From Siphonodentalium dalli (taxonomy: Eukaryota > Mollusca > Scaphopoda > Gadilida > Siphonodentaliidae), in NCBI GenBank assembly GCA_032622095.1, contig CP136065.1:214312151-214376150 (forward strand): a stretch of 64,000 nt of DNA. The letters run 5' to 3'. The notes under the pieces are model-generated. The model made no database searches. It saw only the letters and a program-made list of their open reading frames with translations, and was not told where the DNA came from. Position 1 is the first letter of the stretch; each line of letters starts with the position of its first letter. The position numbers and the translations under genes were made by a program. Positions 12,230 to 24,138 of the stretch are shown in pieces.

Positions 12230-13960
12230 AAAGGAAGTATGAGCTGGTGCGCTCTGGTAAAATACCATTAGGCGCATTCTATTGTTCTTCATTATAAAAT
12301 CGACATGTGTGATGAACCCCACAATTTCACACCGGATGAGTGTTTTTTAAAGAAAATGTTGACGGACGTATGCACGCATGCACGCCCGAAAGGATGGCGA
12401 GCCCCACGACATACCGGATGAGTATTTTTAAAGAGTCACTGTCTGCATGAAACATTCCAGAACATATATATCCTAAAATGTTTTAATAATGCATGGGTAA
12501 TCTCGTTGCAAAACGATCAGAAAAGTAATCTTGATTATGGTCGCTTTATATTCTGGAACGTTTTCTACAGATAGCGGGCTTTCTTCGAATCATTCCGATT
12601 AGCAAAAATACTTCTAAAAACGACATGTTTTGAAAAACAGCGCCATTTTCTCCTACAAACACATCATATTTACATTGTAAATCAGCAGGACCCACCAACA
12701 TCATCAAAATTAGCAAGACCACTGGACCCTCGTGCACGTGTATGGTTTCGTCGACAAATTTATGATAATTCAGAATGACACAGGCTAACGTCACACCAAT
12801 ATTAAAAAATAATTTAAATATATCTACAAGCAGAGCGGTACGACATAGTTACATGTTGTAAATGTTTGGTCATATCATTCACAGGGACATAACGGAGTAT
12901 CTAGACACATATAATATCTCGTCTTAAAACTAATTAATCCAGTTAAAACACTATTCGACACTAATGCATGAATGAAAGTTTATTTGATAGTCACTAAATA
13001 TAGGGAAACAAGCACAAACATATCTACACTATGTATACATTCAATCTTACACACAAATTCGTGTGCATATATAGGTGTTATACAGATTAATATAAAGTAT
13101 ATAAATATTGTATTCATAAAAAAACTTAATAGAGAAGCACCATCTAACAACTATTTTGGCAATTTCATAAACGCTATTTGGATGATTATTTTAGAACGCT
13201 CATGTTTTGAAGTGTACTATTAGCAGACCGTGATCGATAATTCATTCCAGACGAGATGTTTTAGGTATTAAAACAAAAAAAACTGTTGGTATTATTTTTA
13301 TTATATACACCTTATTAATTCTCAAAGTTGCTAGATTACGCGACATTTTTACTTTTAATAATACAGCAAACTGAATAATACTCGGAAAGAATACTTCCTA
13401 CAACTCATAAGTGCACACTTACCTATATAAAGCAACAAGACTCGTGCAAAGAAATGAAACACATAAATCAAAATTGACAAGTCTCAGTGGCACCACTGTC
13501 GAAATATATAAATATCACGTGCATCTACAGCTACATGGTGCGTGATCAGTAGCTGCTGGCGAATCAAAAACGCCGAAAAGCTGACGACACTTGGTCAATC
13601 GATAATTAAATGTGAAGAGTGTCTGTTTCATTTTTATGAGCATGTGATATCCATCGGAAGGTTTTTCGTTGCGTTTACTTCTTTCTTATACTTATATGGT
13701 GATTCTCCTATGAGATGACAGATTATTTATAAGAAATAATTATTATAATCATGAGTTATAACCGAAAATTTGCAGACCTTTTTACTAAAACACGCGGTTA
13801 TAGAATTTGTCTTCAAATTGTTCGCTCGCGTAAGCCACCGGTAGGCTATAGTAAAATATAACGAAACCTATGTTGAAATAACGAAATGGCATTTCACTGT
13901 GGCTTCTAAGAGATACATACGAAGATCTTCGTTTCGGTAATTTCTCGCTGTTCTACAGTC
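12230..13960. other. No gene recognised
   Basis: AT-rich sequence. The segment 12640-12730 is related to the short dispersed motif seen near 885 and 1750, which accounts for part of the minus-strand ORF at 12546-12794. The remaining ORFs are short and unsupported. Confidence 0.4.
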
Positions 13961-14110
13961 AAGCATATAATAAATAGGATTATCCTATCAAAGCATATAA
14001 TAAATAGGATTATCCAATCAAAGCATATAATAAATAGGATTATCCTATCAAAGCATATAATAAATAGGATTATCCAATCAAAGCATATAATAAATAGGAT
14101 TATCCTATCA
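13961..14110 (+). repeat. 30-bp tandem repeat, five copies, with 60-bp higher-order pattern
   Basis: Five perfect-length 30-bp units start at AAGCATATAATAAATAGGAT. The variable site alternates CCTATC, CCAATC, CCTATC, CCAATC, CCTATC, so the true repeating unit is a 60-bp dimer. There are no spacers, so this is a minisatellite and not a CRISPR array. The repetitive minus-strand ORF over it is a by-product of a period divisible by three. Confidence 0.95.
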
Positions 14111-14522
14111 AAGGGATGTGATTGACATGTTGATAGCCGGTTACATACAGACATGCGCATAGCAGTACATGTTTGGTTCATTTCAATCACGAGAAACCAC
14201 GAGAAAGGTCGTGGAGCAAAATACACCACGTGACGACAGGAAATATATCTTCAAAACTCATTCCGCGGAAATATTCAGCTTGAGTCTATATATGGCTATG
14301 TGTAAGACCCCATGCGATTTACATCCGGTGAGTGTTCGCGATTTAGTCGTGAGGCAGTTCGTTGAGTCAATCATTTCCACAGTGTATGGTAGGCGCTAGT
14401 TAAGGAACATTTTGCGTTGAACTGCTACCAAATAAACTACACGGTTTATAAAATAATCTCAGTTGGTGAAAACGAGCCTGAGCTACTTAGTAGGCTGATA
14501 TATTATATATCGTAATGGCATT

Positions 14523-14528
14523 TTTATT
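14523..14528 (-). terminator. Possible poly(A) signal of the lectin gene
   Basis: The minus strand reads AATAAA, about 583 nt beyond the stop codon of the terminal lectin exon. It is the first canonical hexamer downstream. A variant ATTAAA lies nearer, at about 14840-14845. Assignment is by position only. Confidence 0.3.
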
Positions 14529-14708
14529 CATACGCCAACAAAACTTATTACAGAGTGGTGCCTTAATTTTCACAATCTCAGAAAAAATATGCTTTGTACG
14601 ACACGCTCTATATTTTACAAGCGACATACAAAAAACAGGGACATGTTTGTCTTTTTGAGGCAATTAGTTATATTACTTCGATGAGTCTTCCCATTATATC
14701 ACAGTCCG

Positions 14709-14779
14709 CATGTTACTATACCTATCATATCATGTTACTATACCTATCATATCATGTTACTATACCAATAATATCATGC
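14709..14779 (+). repeat. 22-bp tandem repeat, about three copies
   Basis: Units of CATGTTACTATACCTATCAT plus AT repeat three times, the last degenerate (ACCAATAATA). It lies in the presumed 3' UTR or downstream flank of the lectin gene. Confidence 0.85.
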
Positions 14780-15111
14780 TATTACGTATATATACGGGAA
14801 TTCGATACTTTCGAACAAATGTCAAGCACAATGTTTATCTTTAATGTTATATTATGGCCCTTCAATACTCTAAAGTGTGACATCACTGAAGTTGTCTGGA
14901 TTGACAAAAACAAAAATAAGTATGTATCAGGTATATGCACTGTCAATGTCAATTGAACTGCTTCGTTTTCCAAAATCGGACAAAAACCTCCAATCCCAAG
15001 TTGTCCGACAGTTCTGAATATTCTTTTATGTTTGATAACTATAATACTATCCTCAAAGATGAAATATATCACTAATCCTTCTGATTTTCTGTCGAGCTAG
15101 GTTCGTCCCTA

Positions 15112-15410
15112 CTACGGTGCGGCATCTATTTCAACTACGCGACGGAATTTGTTCCATGCTTCTTTCATTGGTTTGAGCCAGTGTGTTTTGAAATCGGACA
15201 CGAGCAGCACGAAAATGAATGACATGATGATGATCCACCCGGTAAGCGCCATGACTCGAGGTAACACCCTGTCGTCTGTAGCCGATCCCATCTTTCTGAT
15301 GGCACGATTTGTTGTCCTCGGATCGACCACCAAGTGTTCCAGCACTAAGCGCCCGCCAATTTCACCCTTCAAGTCCCTGTCCATACAACGACATCCGCAC
15401 TGGGGTTTAC
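15112..15410 (-). CDS. C-type lectin gene, terminal exon: membrane anchor and tail
   Basis: This encodes the C-terminal 98 residues of the lectin. The acceptor CCTTTCCTTTCAG|GT defines the start in phase 1, matching the phase-1 donor of the stalk exon. In order: a short Cys cluster (KPQCGCRCMD), a linker with TTNRAIRKMGSATDDR, a hydrophobic segment at about exon residues 53-71 (MALTGWIIIMSFIFVLLVS) as a single-pass transmembrane helix, a basic cytoplasmic tail of about 27 residues, then TAG at 15112-15114. A Cys-rich linker, a TT..R....SA.DDR motif and a membrane segment ending in an Asp is a pattern I recall from many molluscan receptor-like proteins; this recollection needs a search. The tail has no evident ITAM or ITIM. 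Confidence 0.75.
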
Positions 15411-16105
15411 CTGAAAGGAAAGGTGGAATTCCAATTGAACAACACTGCGAGGTTGGTAAGTTATAACTTCAAGTCGCCTTTAGCAGCTATGAAAGTAACA
15501 GTACCACAATGAGGACATGGCCAGAGGGTCTCCGTTATGGTGTCTAAATTAGAATTTCCAACTGCATTCCATTCAGCAGGGCCGGAATCGCTGCCCTTTG
15601 GTTTCAAATTTCAAAATGGCACATTAAGCTACCCATCTATTGGAAAATGTCCAACTGTATCCGGGTTAGTCCATATATGACCAAACGAATGGAAATATTC
15701 CGCTTTTGGACAATAGACAGAACAGACAATTCAACGAAGTATGGATAGTTAATCGACTATGGTTAAACTATGAGTAAGAAAAAGCAATGGTTCTGTAAAG
15801 TTTGTACTGAGGTTGGTATAATTAATTTGTTCGTCTCTGTGCACGAAGCAGCAGAATTTAATGGTAAATTTGTGTTTACAGTTACTCATCTATGTCTGAC
15901 ATGCGCGCACATTGCTTCTTCCCACATTCGATTCTACTCACTGAGCACGACATGACGGATATTTGGCACTTAATCAGTCGACTGCAGTGAAACACTTGAC
16001 AACAAATGCAGTAAGCGGGGTCATTATCTATGTTCAAATAGAGGTGCACCGTATATAAAGAAGATGCATTGTCTAGTTTCTTCAATTTATAGAAACAATG
16101 ATCAC

Positions 16106-17114
16106 CTCTGAGATAGATTCCAGCGGTAGAGGTTGTAGATGTAGCTGCTTTTGTAGTGGTAGCGGTGGTAGTTGTTGCTGCTGTAGTAGTGGTAGTTGTT
16201 GCCGCTGTAGTAGTGGTAGCGGTGGTAATTTCTGCTGCTGTTGTAGTGGAAGCGGTTGTAGTTGTTGCTGCTGTTGTGGTGGTAGCGGTGATGGTGGTTC
16301 CTGGTGTTGTAGTGGTAGCGGTGGTAGTTGTTGCTGCTGTTGCATTGGTAACGGTGGTAGTTGTTGCTGCTGTTGTAATGATAGCAGTGGCAGTTGTTGC
16401 TGCTATTGTCGTGGAGGCGGGTGGCAGTTGTTTCTGCTGTTGTGGTGGTAGCGGCGGTAAGTTCTACTGTGGTAGTGGAATCGGTTGTAGTTGTTGCTGT
16501 TGTTGTGGTAACGGTGTTGGCGGTTCCTGCTGTTGTGGCGGTAGCGGCGGTAGTTGTTGCTGTTCTTGCAGTGGTAGTGGTGGCAGTTGCTGTTGTTGCT
16601 GCTATTTTCGTGGTATCGGCGACAGTTGTTGCTGCTTTTGTATTGGTAGCGGTGGTAGTTGTTGCGGCTGTTGTATTGGTAGCGGTGGTAGTTGTTGCTA
16701 TTGATGTAATGGTAGCAGTGGTAGTTGTTGCTGCTGTTGTAGTGGTAGCGGTGGAAGCTGTTTCTGCTGTTATAGTGGTACCGGTGGTTGTTGTTACTGC
16801 TGTTGTTGTAGTGGTAGCTGTGGTAGTTGTTGCTGCTGTTGTTGTAGTGGTAGCAGTGGTAGTTGTTGCTGCTATTGTGGTGGTAGCGGTGGAAGCTATT
16901 GCTGCTGTTATAGTGGTACCGGTGGTTGTTGTTACTGCTGTTGTTGTAGTGGTAGCTGTGGTAGTTGTTGCTGATGTTGTTTTAGTGGTAGCGGTCGTAG
17001 TTGTTGCTGCTGTTGTAGTGGTAGCAGTGGTAGTTGTTGCTGCTGTTGTAGTGGTAGCCGTGGTTGTTGTTGTTGCTGTTTTAGCTCCAGAGGTTGGTAT
17101 GGCGATGTATTCGT
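16106..17114 (-). CDS. C-type lectin gene, Thr/Ala-rich mucin-like stalk exon (with 1-bp frameshift)
   Basis: Minus-strand exon between the acceptor AAACTATTTCAG|ACG at 17114 and the donor CTCAGAG|GTGATC at 16106. It continues in phase 1 from the lectin exon (reading DEYIAIPTSGAKT) and ends in phase 1 (AGIYLR then G), joining the anchor exon in frame. In between lie about 330 residues almost entirely of Thr and Ala with a few Ser, Pro and Lys, typical of a heavily O-glycosylated stalk holding a lectin domain away from the membrane. The exon is 1009 bp, one base too long for its flanking phases. The Thr frame shifts at about 16415-16430, where a GCGGG run appears to have one extra G. Either this is a sequencing or assembly error in low-complexity DNA, or the allele is broken. 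Other frames here (poly-Val plus strand, poly-Gln minus strand) are shadows. Confidence 0.65.
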
Positions 17115-17904
17115 CTGAAATAGTTTGTAATCAATGGAGTTTAGATTCACCTTTAATAGCTATGGCCATATCGCGAAATAAAGGTGGGATGAAGTAAATC
17201 TACAACGTTTCAGTTATTACTCATCCAGTACCAGCGACCGTACCAGTTGCATGTTTCAGTTACACAACTATACTGTATTGATTTTGTTGTGCTAAGTCAA
17301 CGCACAAAGATTTGTATCTGCAGGTGGGTGAACTTAGGTAACGATGGAGGTTTAACGTCAGCCGATATATCTATAGCTACTTATGTATAAACGCACTAGA
17401 GAAATTCACAAGAGCTTCGATGTCAACAAAAACAACACCGGTGAACTGACGGATTATCACAATTCCAACATACTAGTACACCAATTACAACTATTACAAT
17501 TATACGGACCGATGCATCATGTTCATCAATTTTCATCGCAATGTGTGGTTAATAGAAATTTGTCGCCATTCATCAATTTATCGCCCATTTATTGATAGTG
17601 TCGTGATACACACAGCTTGGTGAAACATGTTATCAAATTTCATCGAAAAATATGTGACTATGGGAGAACATTGTCGACAAGTTATCGAGCAGTTATCACG
17701 GGGTCTGCTATTGTTTTAAAAGTTTCACTCCAACCAACTGTGACTGTTACTGATAGTCATTCATATGTTTTTGATCCTCTTCAAACGTCAAATTTCAAAA
17801 ATATTTGCTATCACTGTATGCATTGAGGATTTAAGTTTCATCAAAACCGGGGGGGGGGGGGGGGTGTAGTAAAAAATTTGCAGGAACTATACCAGCACTA
17901 TACC

Positions 17905-18095
17905 AGACTTGGATACTTTAGGTCCTGTGAGAGTTCATCTGAGTTGAAAGACATGTAAATAATTCACTGATTGGCTTGATGCACTGATGACAGATAGTTT
18001 CTACCCATTGATAGTCACATTAATGTTTGAGACAGTTGCTCGATCTTTTTCCGTGCACACAATGATCTAGGTATTAGTTACATCAGGACAAGTTT
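17905..18095 (+). repeat. Flanking direct repeat, left copy
   Basis: It matches 25510-25720 in the same orientation (shared landmarks TTCACTGATTGGCTTGATGC and GATAGTCACATTAATGTTTG), unlike the satellites it flanks, which are inverted. The copies differ by substitutions and a short insertion in the right copy. Confidence 0.8.
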
Positions 18096-18289
18096 ACTTA
18101 TATATGCAAACTTAGGTCATTGTACAGGATACACACAATTCCATAGTTTCTAACAATTTACCGATTAGTCCGTCAACCAGCCCATTATCTAGCATTATGC
18201 CTTAACACTTTTGTTAGCCTACTGGAGCAACCACTGTTATAATAAATGACAAACAGTCACTTTGCATATGCCAGGGCAGCGGCTATTCG

Positions 18290-18341
18290 CCATCGGATGG
18301 CAAATAGCGATCTACCGATATGCGCTATTTGCCTTCCGATG
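18290..18341. repeat. Hairpin (inverted repeat), left copy
   Basis: CCATCGGATGGCAAATAGCG pairs with CGCTATTTGCC(T)TCCGATG across a loop of about 12 nt. One arm has a mismatch. It corresponds to the perfect-stem copy at 25435-25488. Confidence 0.85.
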
Positions 18342-18423
18342 ATATTTTAAAGAAAAGAAAACATATCATATCACCACAATACGCTCTTACTATGATGATT
18401 CCTACCGCCTTCCTGATAATTAG

Positions 18424-20208
18424 GCCCAGTTGACCCTCGGTTGACCACCTACAGATATCCTGGGGGGGGGGGGGGGTGGCAAATAAGAAATCGACCAATT
18501 TTGAAGGAAATTTCCTATAGTTTGAACATTTAGTGGCACAAGCTGTCGATATATGCCCACATAATCACAATTCCCATCTGCGTTACCGAAAACCAGTTGA
18601 CAACCTACAGATATCCTGGGGGATGGCAAATAAGAAATCGACCAATTTTGAAGGAAATGTCGTATAGTTTGAACATTTAGTGGCACAAGCTGTCGCTATA
18701 TGCCCACATAATCACCATTCCTACCCGCCTTACCGAAAACCCGGACCAGTTGACCCTCGGTTGACCACCTACAGATGTCCTGGGGGGGATGGCAAATAAG
18801 AAATCGACCAAATTTTGAAGGAAATTTCGTATAGTTTGAACATTTAGTGGCACAAGCTGTCGCTATATGCCCACATAATCACCATTCCTACCCGACTTAC
18901 CGAAAACCCGGACCAGTTGACCCTCGGTTTACCACCTACAGATATCCTGGGGGATGGCAAATGAGAAATCGACCAATTTTGAAGGAAATTTCGTATAGTT
19001 TGAACATTTAGCGGCACAAGCTGTCGCTATATGCCAACATAATCACCATTCCTACCCGCCTTACCGAAAACCCGGACCAGTTGACCTCGGTTGGCCACCT
19101 ACAGATATCCTTGGGGGATGGCAAATAAGAAATCGACCAATTTTGAAGGAAATTTCGTATAGTTTGAACATTTAGTGGCACAAGCTGTCGCTATATGCCC
19201 ACATAATCACAATTCCTACCCGCCTTACAGAAAACCCGGACCAGTTGACCCTCGGTTGACCACCTACAGATATCCTGGGGGGATGGCAAATAAGAAATCG
19301 ACCAATTTTGAAGGAAATTTCGTATAGTTAGAACATTTAGTGGCACAAGCTGTCGCTATATGCCCACATAATCACCATTCCTACCCGCCTTACCGAAAAC
19401 CCACACCAGTTGACCCTCGGTTGACCACCTACATATATCCTGGGGGATGGCAAATAAGAAATCGACCAATTTTGAAGGAAATTTCGTATAGTTTGAACAT
19501 TTAGTGGCACAAGCTGTCGCTATATGCCCACACGATCGCCATTCCTACCCGCCTTACCGAAAACCCGGACCAGTTGACCATCGGTTGACCACCTACAACT
19601 ATCCTGGGGGATGGCAAATAAGAAATCGACCAATTTTGAAGGAAATTTCGCATAGTTTGAACATTTAGTGGCACAAGCTGTCGCTATATGCCCACGTAAT
19701 CACCATTCCTACCCGTCTTACCGAAAACCCGGACCTGTTGACCCTCGGTTGACCACCTACAGATATCCTGGGCGATTCCAAATAAGAAATCGCCCAATTT
19801 TGAAGGAAATTTGGTATAGTTTGAACATTTAGTGGCAAAAACAGTCGCTATATGACCACATAATCACCATTCCTACCCGCCTTACCGAAAACCCGGACCA
19901 GTTGACCCTCGGTTGACCACCTACAACTACCCTGGGGGATGGCAAATAAGAAATCGACCAATTTTGAAGGAAATTTCGCATAGTTTGAACATTTAGTGGC
20001 ACAAGCTGTCGCTATATGCCCACGTAATCACCATTCCTACCCGTCTTACCGAAAACCCGGACCAGTTGACCCTCGGTTGACCACCTACAGATATCCTTGG
20101 GGATGGCAAATAAGAAATCGACCAATTTTGAAGGAAATTTCGTATAGTTTGAGTATTTAGTGACACAAGCTGTCGCTATATACCCACATAATCACCATTC
20201 CGAACCGG
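18424..20208 (+). repeat. 164-bp satellite, left array (about 11 copies)
   Basis: The monomer is about 164 bp, with landmarks GTTGACCCTCGGTTGACCAC, AAGAAATCGACCAATTTTGA, TTTAGTGGCACAAGCTGTCG and CTACCCGCCTTACCGAAAAC. Copies are highly similar, with a variable G-run (5 to 16 G) after CAGATATCCT. The 88-aa ORF at 18420-18686 is a repeat shadow. Confidence 0.95.
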
Positions 20209-21490
20209 AAAAAATGGACATGACATTAAATAAATATATATGGTATTTGTACGTGGATAATGGTATAGGTTGTTATTGTTGTTGATGCTAGTCTCTCCCA
20301 ACTTTTTCGAAATTATACGAATAGGAAGTATCTGTCTAGTTGCGATGAAATATACTGTTCATCCTTAGGGTAAAAATGCAGTGGCTAAGTTTATGAGGCG
20401 TTTTCGAATGCAGTTGTCACCTGTATATACTCAGAATTATTCTTGCTATTGTATACCCCCCCCCCCGCTAGTATTCATCTGCTATTAAATCCGTATGCTC
20501 TCATCCTGGGATGTGTCTCTTGTACAGCCTTGAACATAAATTTCTTCATTTTGGAGTTTGATAAGCTTGGATCTCCAAAAAGTAAAGTTTGAATCGTGAC
20601 AGCTCGTTCTGCAAATCTATTCTTGGAATAATGATTCCAATATTATATAATTCCAATCGAGTAGACATTAACGCGGCAATGAAACCTATTCATATGATCG
20701 GATACACAGATATTGTATCGTCGGGCTGGTTCAAGACTTATCAGACGCTAGTGTGACGGCCATGCATGTGTGATCTGAATATGGGCCTGCATGTCCACAT
20801 AAACCCTCGCCGAACACACACAACAATGACGAAAGATCGTACATGCCTGTCGCCTGTACGAAAGATATTTTCAAACAGAATCAGTCAAAATGCGAACTAT
20901 ATTAAACCACAGGTCGCCGCCCTCAAATACATGGGAATCATAAGACATCGATGTTCATAATATAGTTATAACCAATGTGATAGTCAATACATTCAACGTC
21001 CTTCATTGCATCAGCAAAGGTAACACATATTCATGTACGGATTAAATTGTTTTTTCATAAAACGACTCAGCTCTGGTTATCGGGCTCACGGAACCACAAA
21101 CCAACTGGCCACTATAAAACTCGTTTCAAATACTGTGGTCAAAGAGCACTCAAAACCATGTCATCATTGTCGTCTGGACCCTTGAAAGAAAAAATAAATA
21201 GAAAAACGTGGGCTCTCGGCCTCTTTTCGGGTCATCTTTTTACTTTGGGTTGAACCTTTAATGGAAACAATTGAAAGTACATTACAAAAATTGGTTATAA
21301 TACAAAAGAATTTTGACAAGAGAATGGAGAGAAAATAAGAGAAGTGGAGCAAAACACAGAGAAGAGGGACATCAAGACAACGGGAATGAATGGGAAAATC
21401 AAGACAAAGAGAAGATGAACAAATGTACGGATTCAATAACTACGCGAAGGTGCGAGAGAATTATCGTTGAACGAGCGCTCTTTATGCGTG
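20209..21490. other. No gene recognised (block core)
   Basis: Unique-looking sequence between the left satellite and the duplicated segment. It includes a C-run near 20455-20466. Short ORFs on both strands show no family signature. Confidence 0.4.
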
Positions 21491-22025
21491 TTGACTTTCG
21501 TATGACGAGACGCGACTCGAAGTGCGCTTTTTTAGTTCGTGAAACTAGAAACTGTGTGTGCATTTGTAATTTTGGGGACATCTAGATTGAAAAAAAGAGT
21601 ATATGAAGGAACAATATTGTGCTTTGTGCCGAGATATACTTATTGTTATTAGTGAATGCATGGAGGGAATTTGTATGTGATTATCGCCGTTACGAATATG
21701 CTACGATAATTATAGGAAAGTGGAAAGAACACGATTGAGGTTGACAATGATAATGTGGCAGAAACCTGGGGATGTGAACTTTATGATTCTGGAGTATTAT
21801 ATATGTGGATGAATTTATTTGTTGATAACGGCTCCGATGGGCGCTAATAGAATGGCAATGCGATGCTATGCTTTAATCTCTAAGACATGAATTCAAATGT
21901 AACTGGCGAGATGTGCAATATTTACAAAGTGCTTAGTGCGAAATATATGCATATACATAACAGAAGGAGATTGGTAGATAGATATGGCGGTAGTCTCTCT
22001 GTTAACCATCGTCAGTCCTCATTAT
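21491..22025 (+). repeat. Near-identical tandem duplication, copy 1
   Basis: From TTGACTTTCGTATGACGAGA to GTCAGTCCTCATTAT. It matches 22034-22533 almost base for base, but has about 41 bp (around 21799-21840) that copy 2 lacks and misses 6 bp that copy 2 has near its end. No gene is seen in it. Confidence 0.95.
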
Positions 22026-22033
22026 AAAATGTA

Positions 22034-22533
22034 TTGACTTTCGTATGACGAGACGCGACTCGAAGTGCGCTTTTTTAGTTCGTGAAACTAGAAACTGTGT
22101 GTGCATTTGTAATTTTGGGGACATCTAGATTGAAAAAAAGAGTATATGAAGGAACAATATTGTGCTTTGTGCCGAGATATACTTATTGTTATTAGTGAAT
22201 GCATGGAGGGAATTTGTATGTGATTATCGCCGTTACGAATATGCTACGATAATTATAGGAAAGTGGAAAGAACACGATTGAGGTTGACAATGATAATGTG
22301 GCAGAAAACTGGGGATGTGAACTTTATGATTCTGGAGTATGGGCGCTAATAGAATGGCAATGCGATGCTATGCTTTAATCTCTAAGACATGAATTCAAAT
22401 GTAACTGGCGAGATGTGCAATATTTACAAAGTGCTTAGTGCGAAATATATGCATATACATAACAGAGGTAGAAGGAGATTGGTAGATAGATATGGCGGTA
22501 GTCTCTCTGTTAACCATCGTCAGTCCTCATTAT
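22034..22533 (+). repeat. Near-identical tandem duplication, copy 2
   Basis: Second copy, offset 543 bp from copy 1 and separated by only 8 bp. The two copies look like two alleles differing by a 41-bp and a 6-bp indel, which raises the possibility of an uncollapsed haplotype in the assembly. Confidence 0.95.
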
Positions 22534-22689
22534 CGTCGTTTTTATATTCACATAATACGTTCTATCAGTATACTTTTCGAGGATGTCTTATATCAATACT
22601 AATAATAATACTAACAACAACAACAGCAGCCATAACATTTTGACTTGATATTTCAATAACATTAATAAAATGTATTCAGCTATAAATTT

Positions 22690-23520
22690 CTATTTCTATA
22701 TTTGAGCGCTAATTTCAGATAGTGTTAATTTTCTCAAGTCAACGCGACCAGACTTTGTCAGTAGCTCGTAAAACTTTTTCTTAGATGGTGGATTCCAATA
22801 GTGTTCGGATATGTATTTTACCCCCAGGTGCCTCAAGTTGGCGCACTTCATAACAAAATGGTATTCATCACCCAGTTCATTTTTACACAAGCTACATAAA
22901 TCTCTTTTTGCTCCTCGCTTTCCCCATATACTTGTTTCTACTTCCAATCTATGATTGCATGTACGTATTTTTATCAAATATTTTCTCAGACTGAAGGGGA
23001 AATCGGTAATATAGTTTTCTAAGCGGAGGGTTGACTTCAGTTCTTTGTAAAATATTCCTCATGATGACGATTCTATATCTAACCACCATTGCTGAGTAAA
23101 CTGGTCAATCAAAGTTTTGGTTATGTCTTTTTTCTGGCTGTCTATTAACTGTGCCTGGTTCGACCACGCCACGCCGAAACCAGCTGAGTGTATTATTGTA
23201 ATGTTAATATGTCTAAAGAGTTTACCGTCGTGTTCCATAAGACGAAACAAGATATCACATAGTTTCTTGGCCAGAACGGACCCATCTCCCGTCACGAGTC
23301 TCGACCAGTAGCTTACTATTCTCTGCTTTGCCATTATGGCCAATGGGTATCTGCCCAGTTCCCCATACACCATGTAATTTGGAGTGCTGGTCTTCATGTG
23401 CATCAATATTTTGCAGAATTTTAAATGTACGCTCTCAATTTCTTTCTTATTTTCGAACCCCTATATTTCGCAGCCATATAACAAAATTGGAACTACAATT
23501 ATGATACCGATACCCGTTAA
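22690..23520 (-). pseudogene. LINE ORF2 C-terminal relic
   Basis: About 275 minus-strand codons in one frame with two in-frame stops: a TAG where a Trp is expected after LLYGCEI, and a TGA after DIESSS. Recognisable pieces in order are PILLYGCEI, GFENKKEIESVHLKFCKIL, TPNYMVYGELGRYPL, RTCNHRLEVETS and CSLCKNELGDEYHF. These are the post-RT region and zinc-finger-like tail typical of L2/CR1-like invertebrate LINEs; the exact clade is not determined. The frame ends at 22696, followed by a short AT-rich 3' tail. RT and endonuclease domains are missing, so the copy is 5'-truncated and dead. Confidence 0.85.
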
Positions 23521-24138
23521 ATGTGGAATATTGGCGGGGACTGAGATCGGATTGTCGCGAAAGAATTAGCGACAACCCCGCGGTAGTTGGTGTGTTCGAT
23601 TGACGCATTCGGAGTAGGTTCGTCTGCGCCGGCCGGGCGAAAACCCAGAGGATGGGGGAGGGGGAGTGAATTTTTTTTCGTATATTAGTAAAATAATATA
23701 TTATATATATAAGCGGAATTTTTTTGAAGAGCTCTTTTCACTTGACTGAGAGAAAAAAATTTCCAAGTCCAAAAATTTAGGTTAAAATAATGGAGCCTTT
23801 TTTCCAACAGGTCGATTTGGACCCGTTTTGGACTCTGGATTCTCCAAAAGTCGACTCCGTTTCGTGTGTAGCATAACGGGGAATTAACGAATCAGTATTT
23901 GAATAAGACGTGATGAAAGTCACGGCCGCGTCTTTGATACGGAGTATATATATAAAGGATTATTTTTGCAGAACCCTGTCGCTTGACTTTTAGGAGGAAA
24001 TTTGTTTTGATTTTTTGAAGCGTGAAAAGAAAATGAAGATCGATTCGAAACGGAAAAGATTTGAACCACTTTTGGACTCTCATTCCTTCAAACCCCAGTC
24101 CACGTTTAGTGTGTGGCATGAGGCAAGCAGTGACGAAA
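23521..24138. repeat. Degenerate duplication next to the right satellite
   Basis: Two diverged copies of a block of about 245 bp. AGTATATATATAAAGGATT near 23942 corresponds to TTATATATATAAGCGGAATT near 23700, and CACTTTTGGACTCTCATTCC near 24067 corresponds to CGTTTTGGACTCTGGATTCT near 23824. No coding content. Confidence 0.45.

Noticed and set aside
13961-14110. CRISPR-like regular repeat (also 47857-48300)
   Set aside because: There are no unique spacers, and the genome is eukaryotic; both are simple tandem repeats.
16098-17197. Plus-strand poly-Val/Ala and Ser/Gly/Cys ORFs and minus-strand poly-Gln ORFs
   Set aside because: They are alternative frames of the same triplet repeat. Only the minus-strand Thr/Ala frame has matching splice sites and phases.
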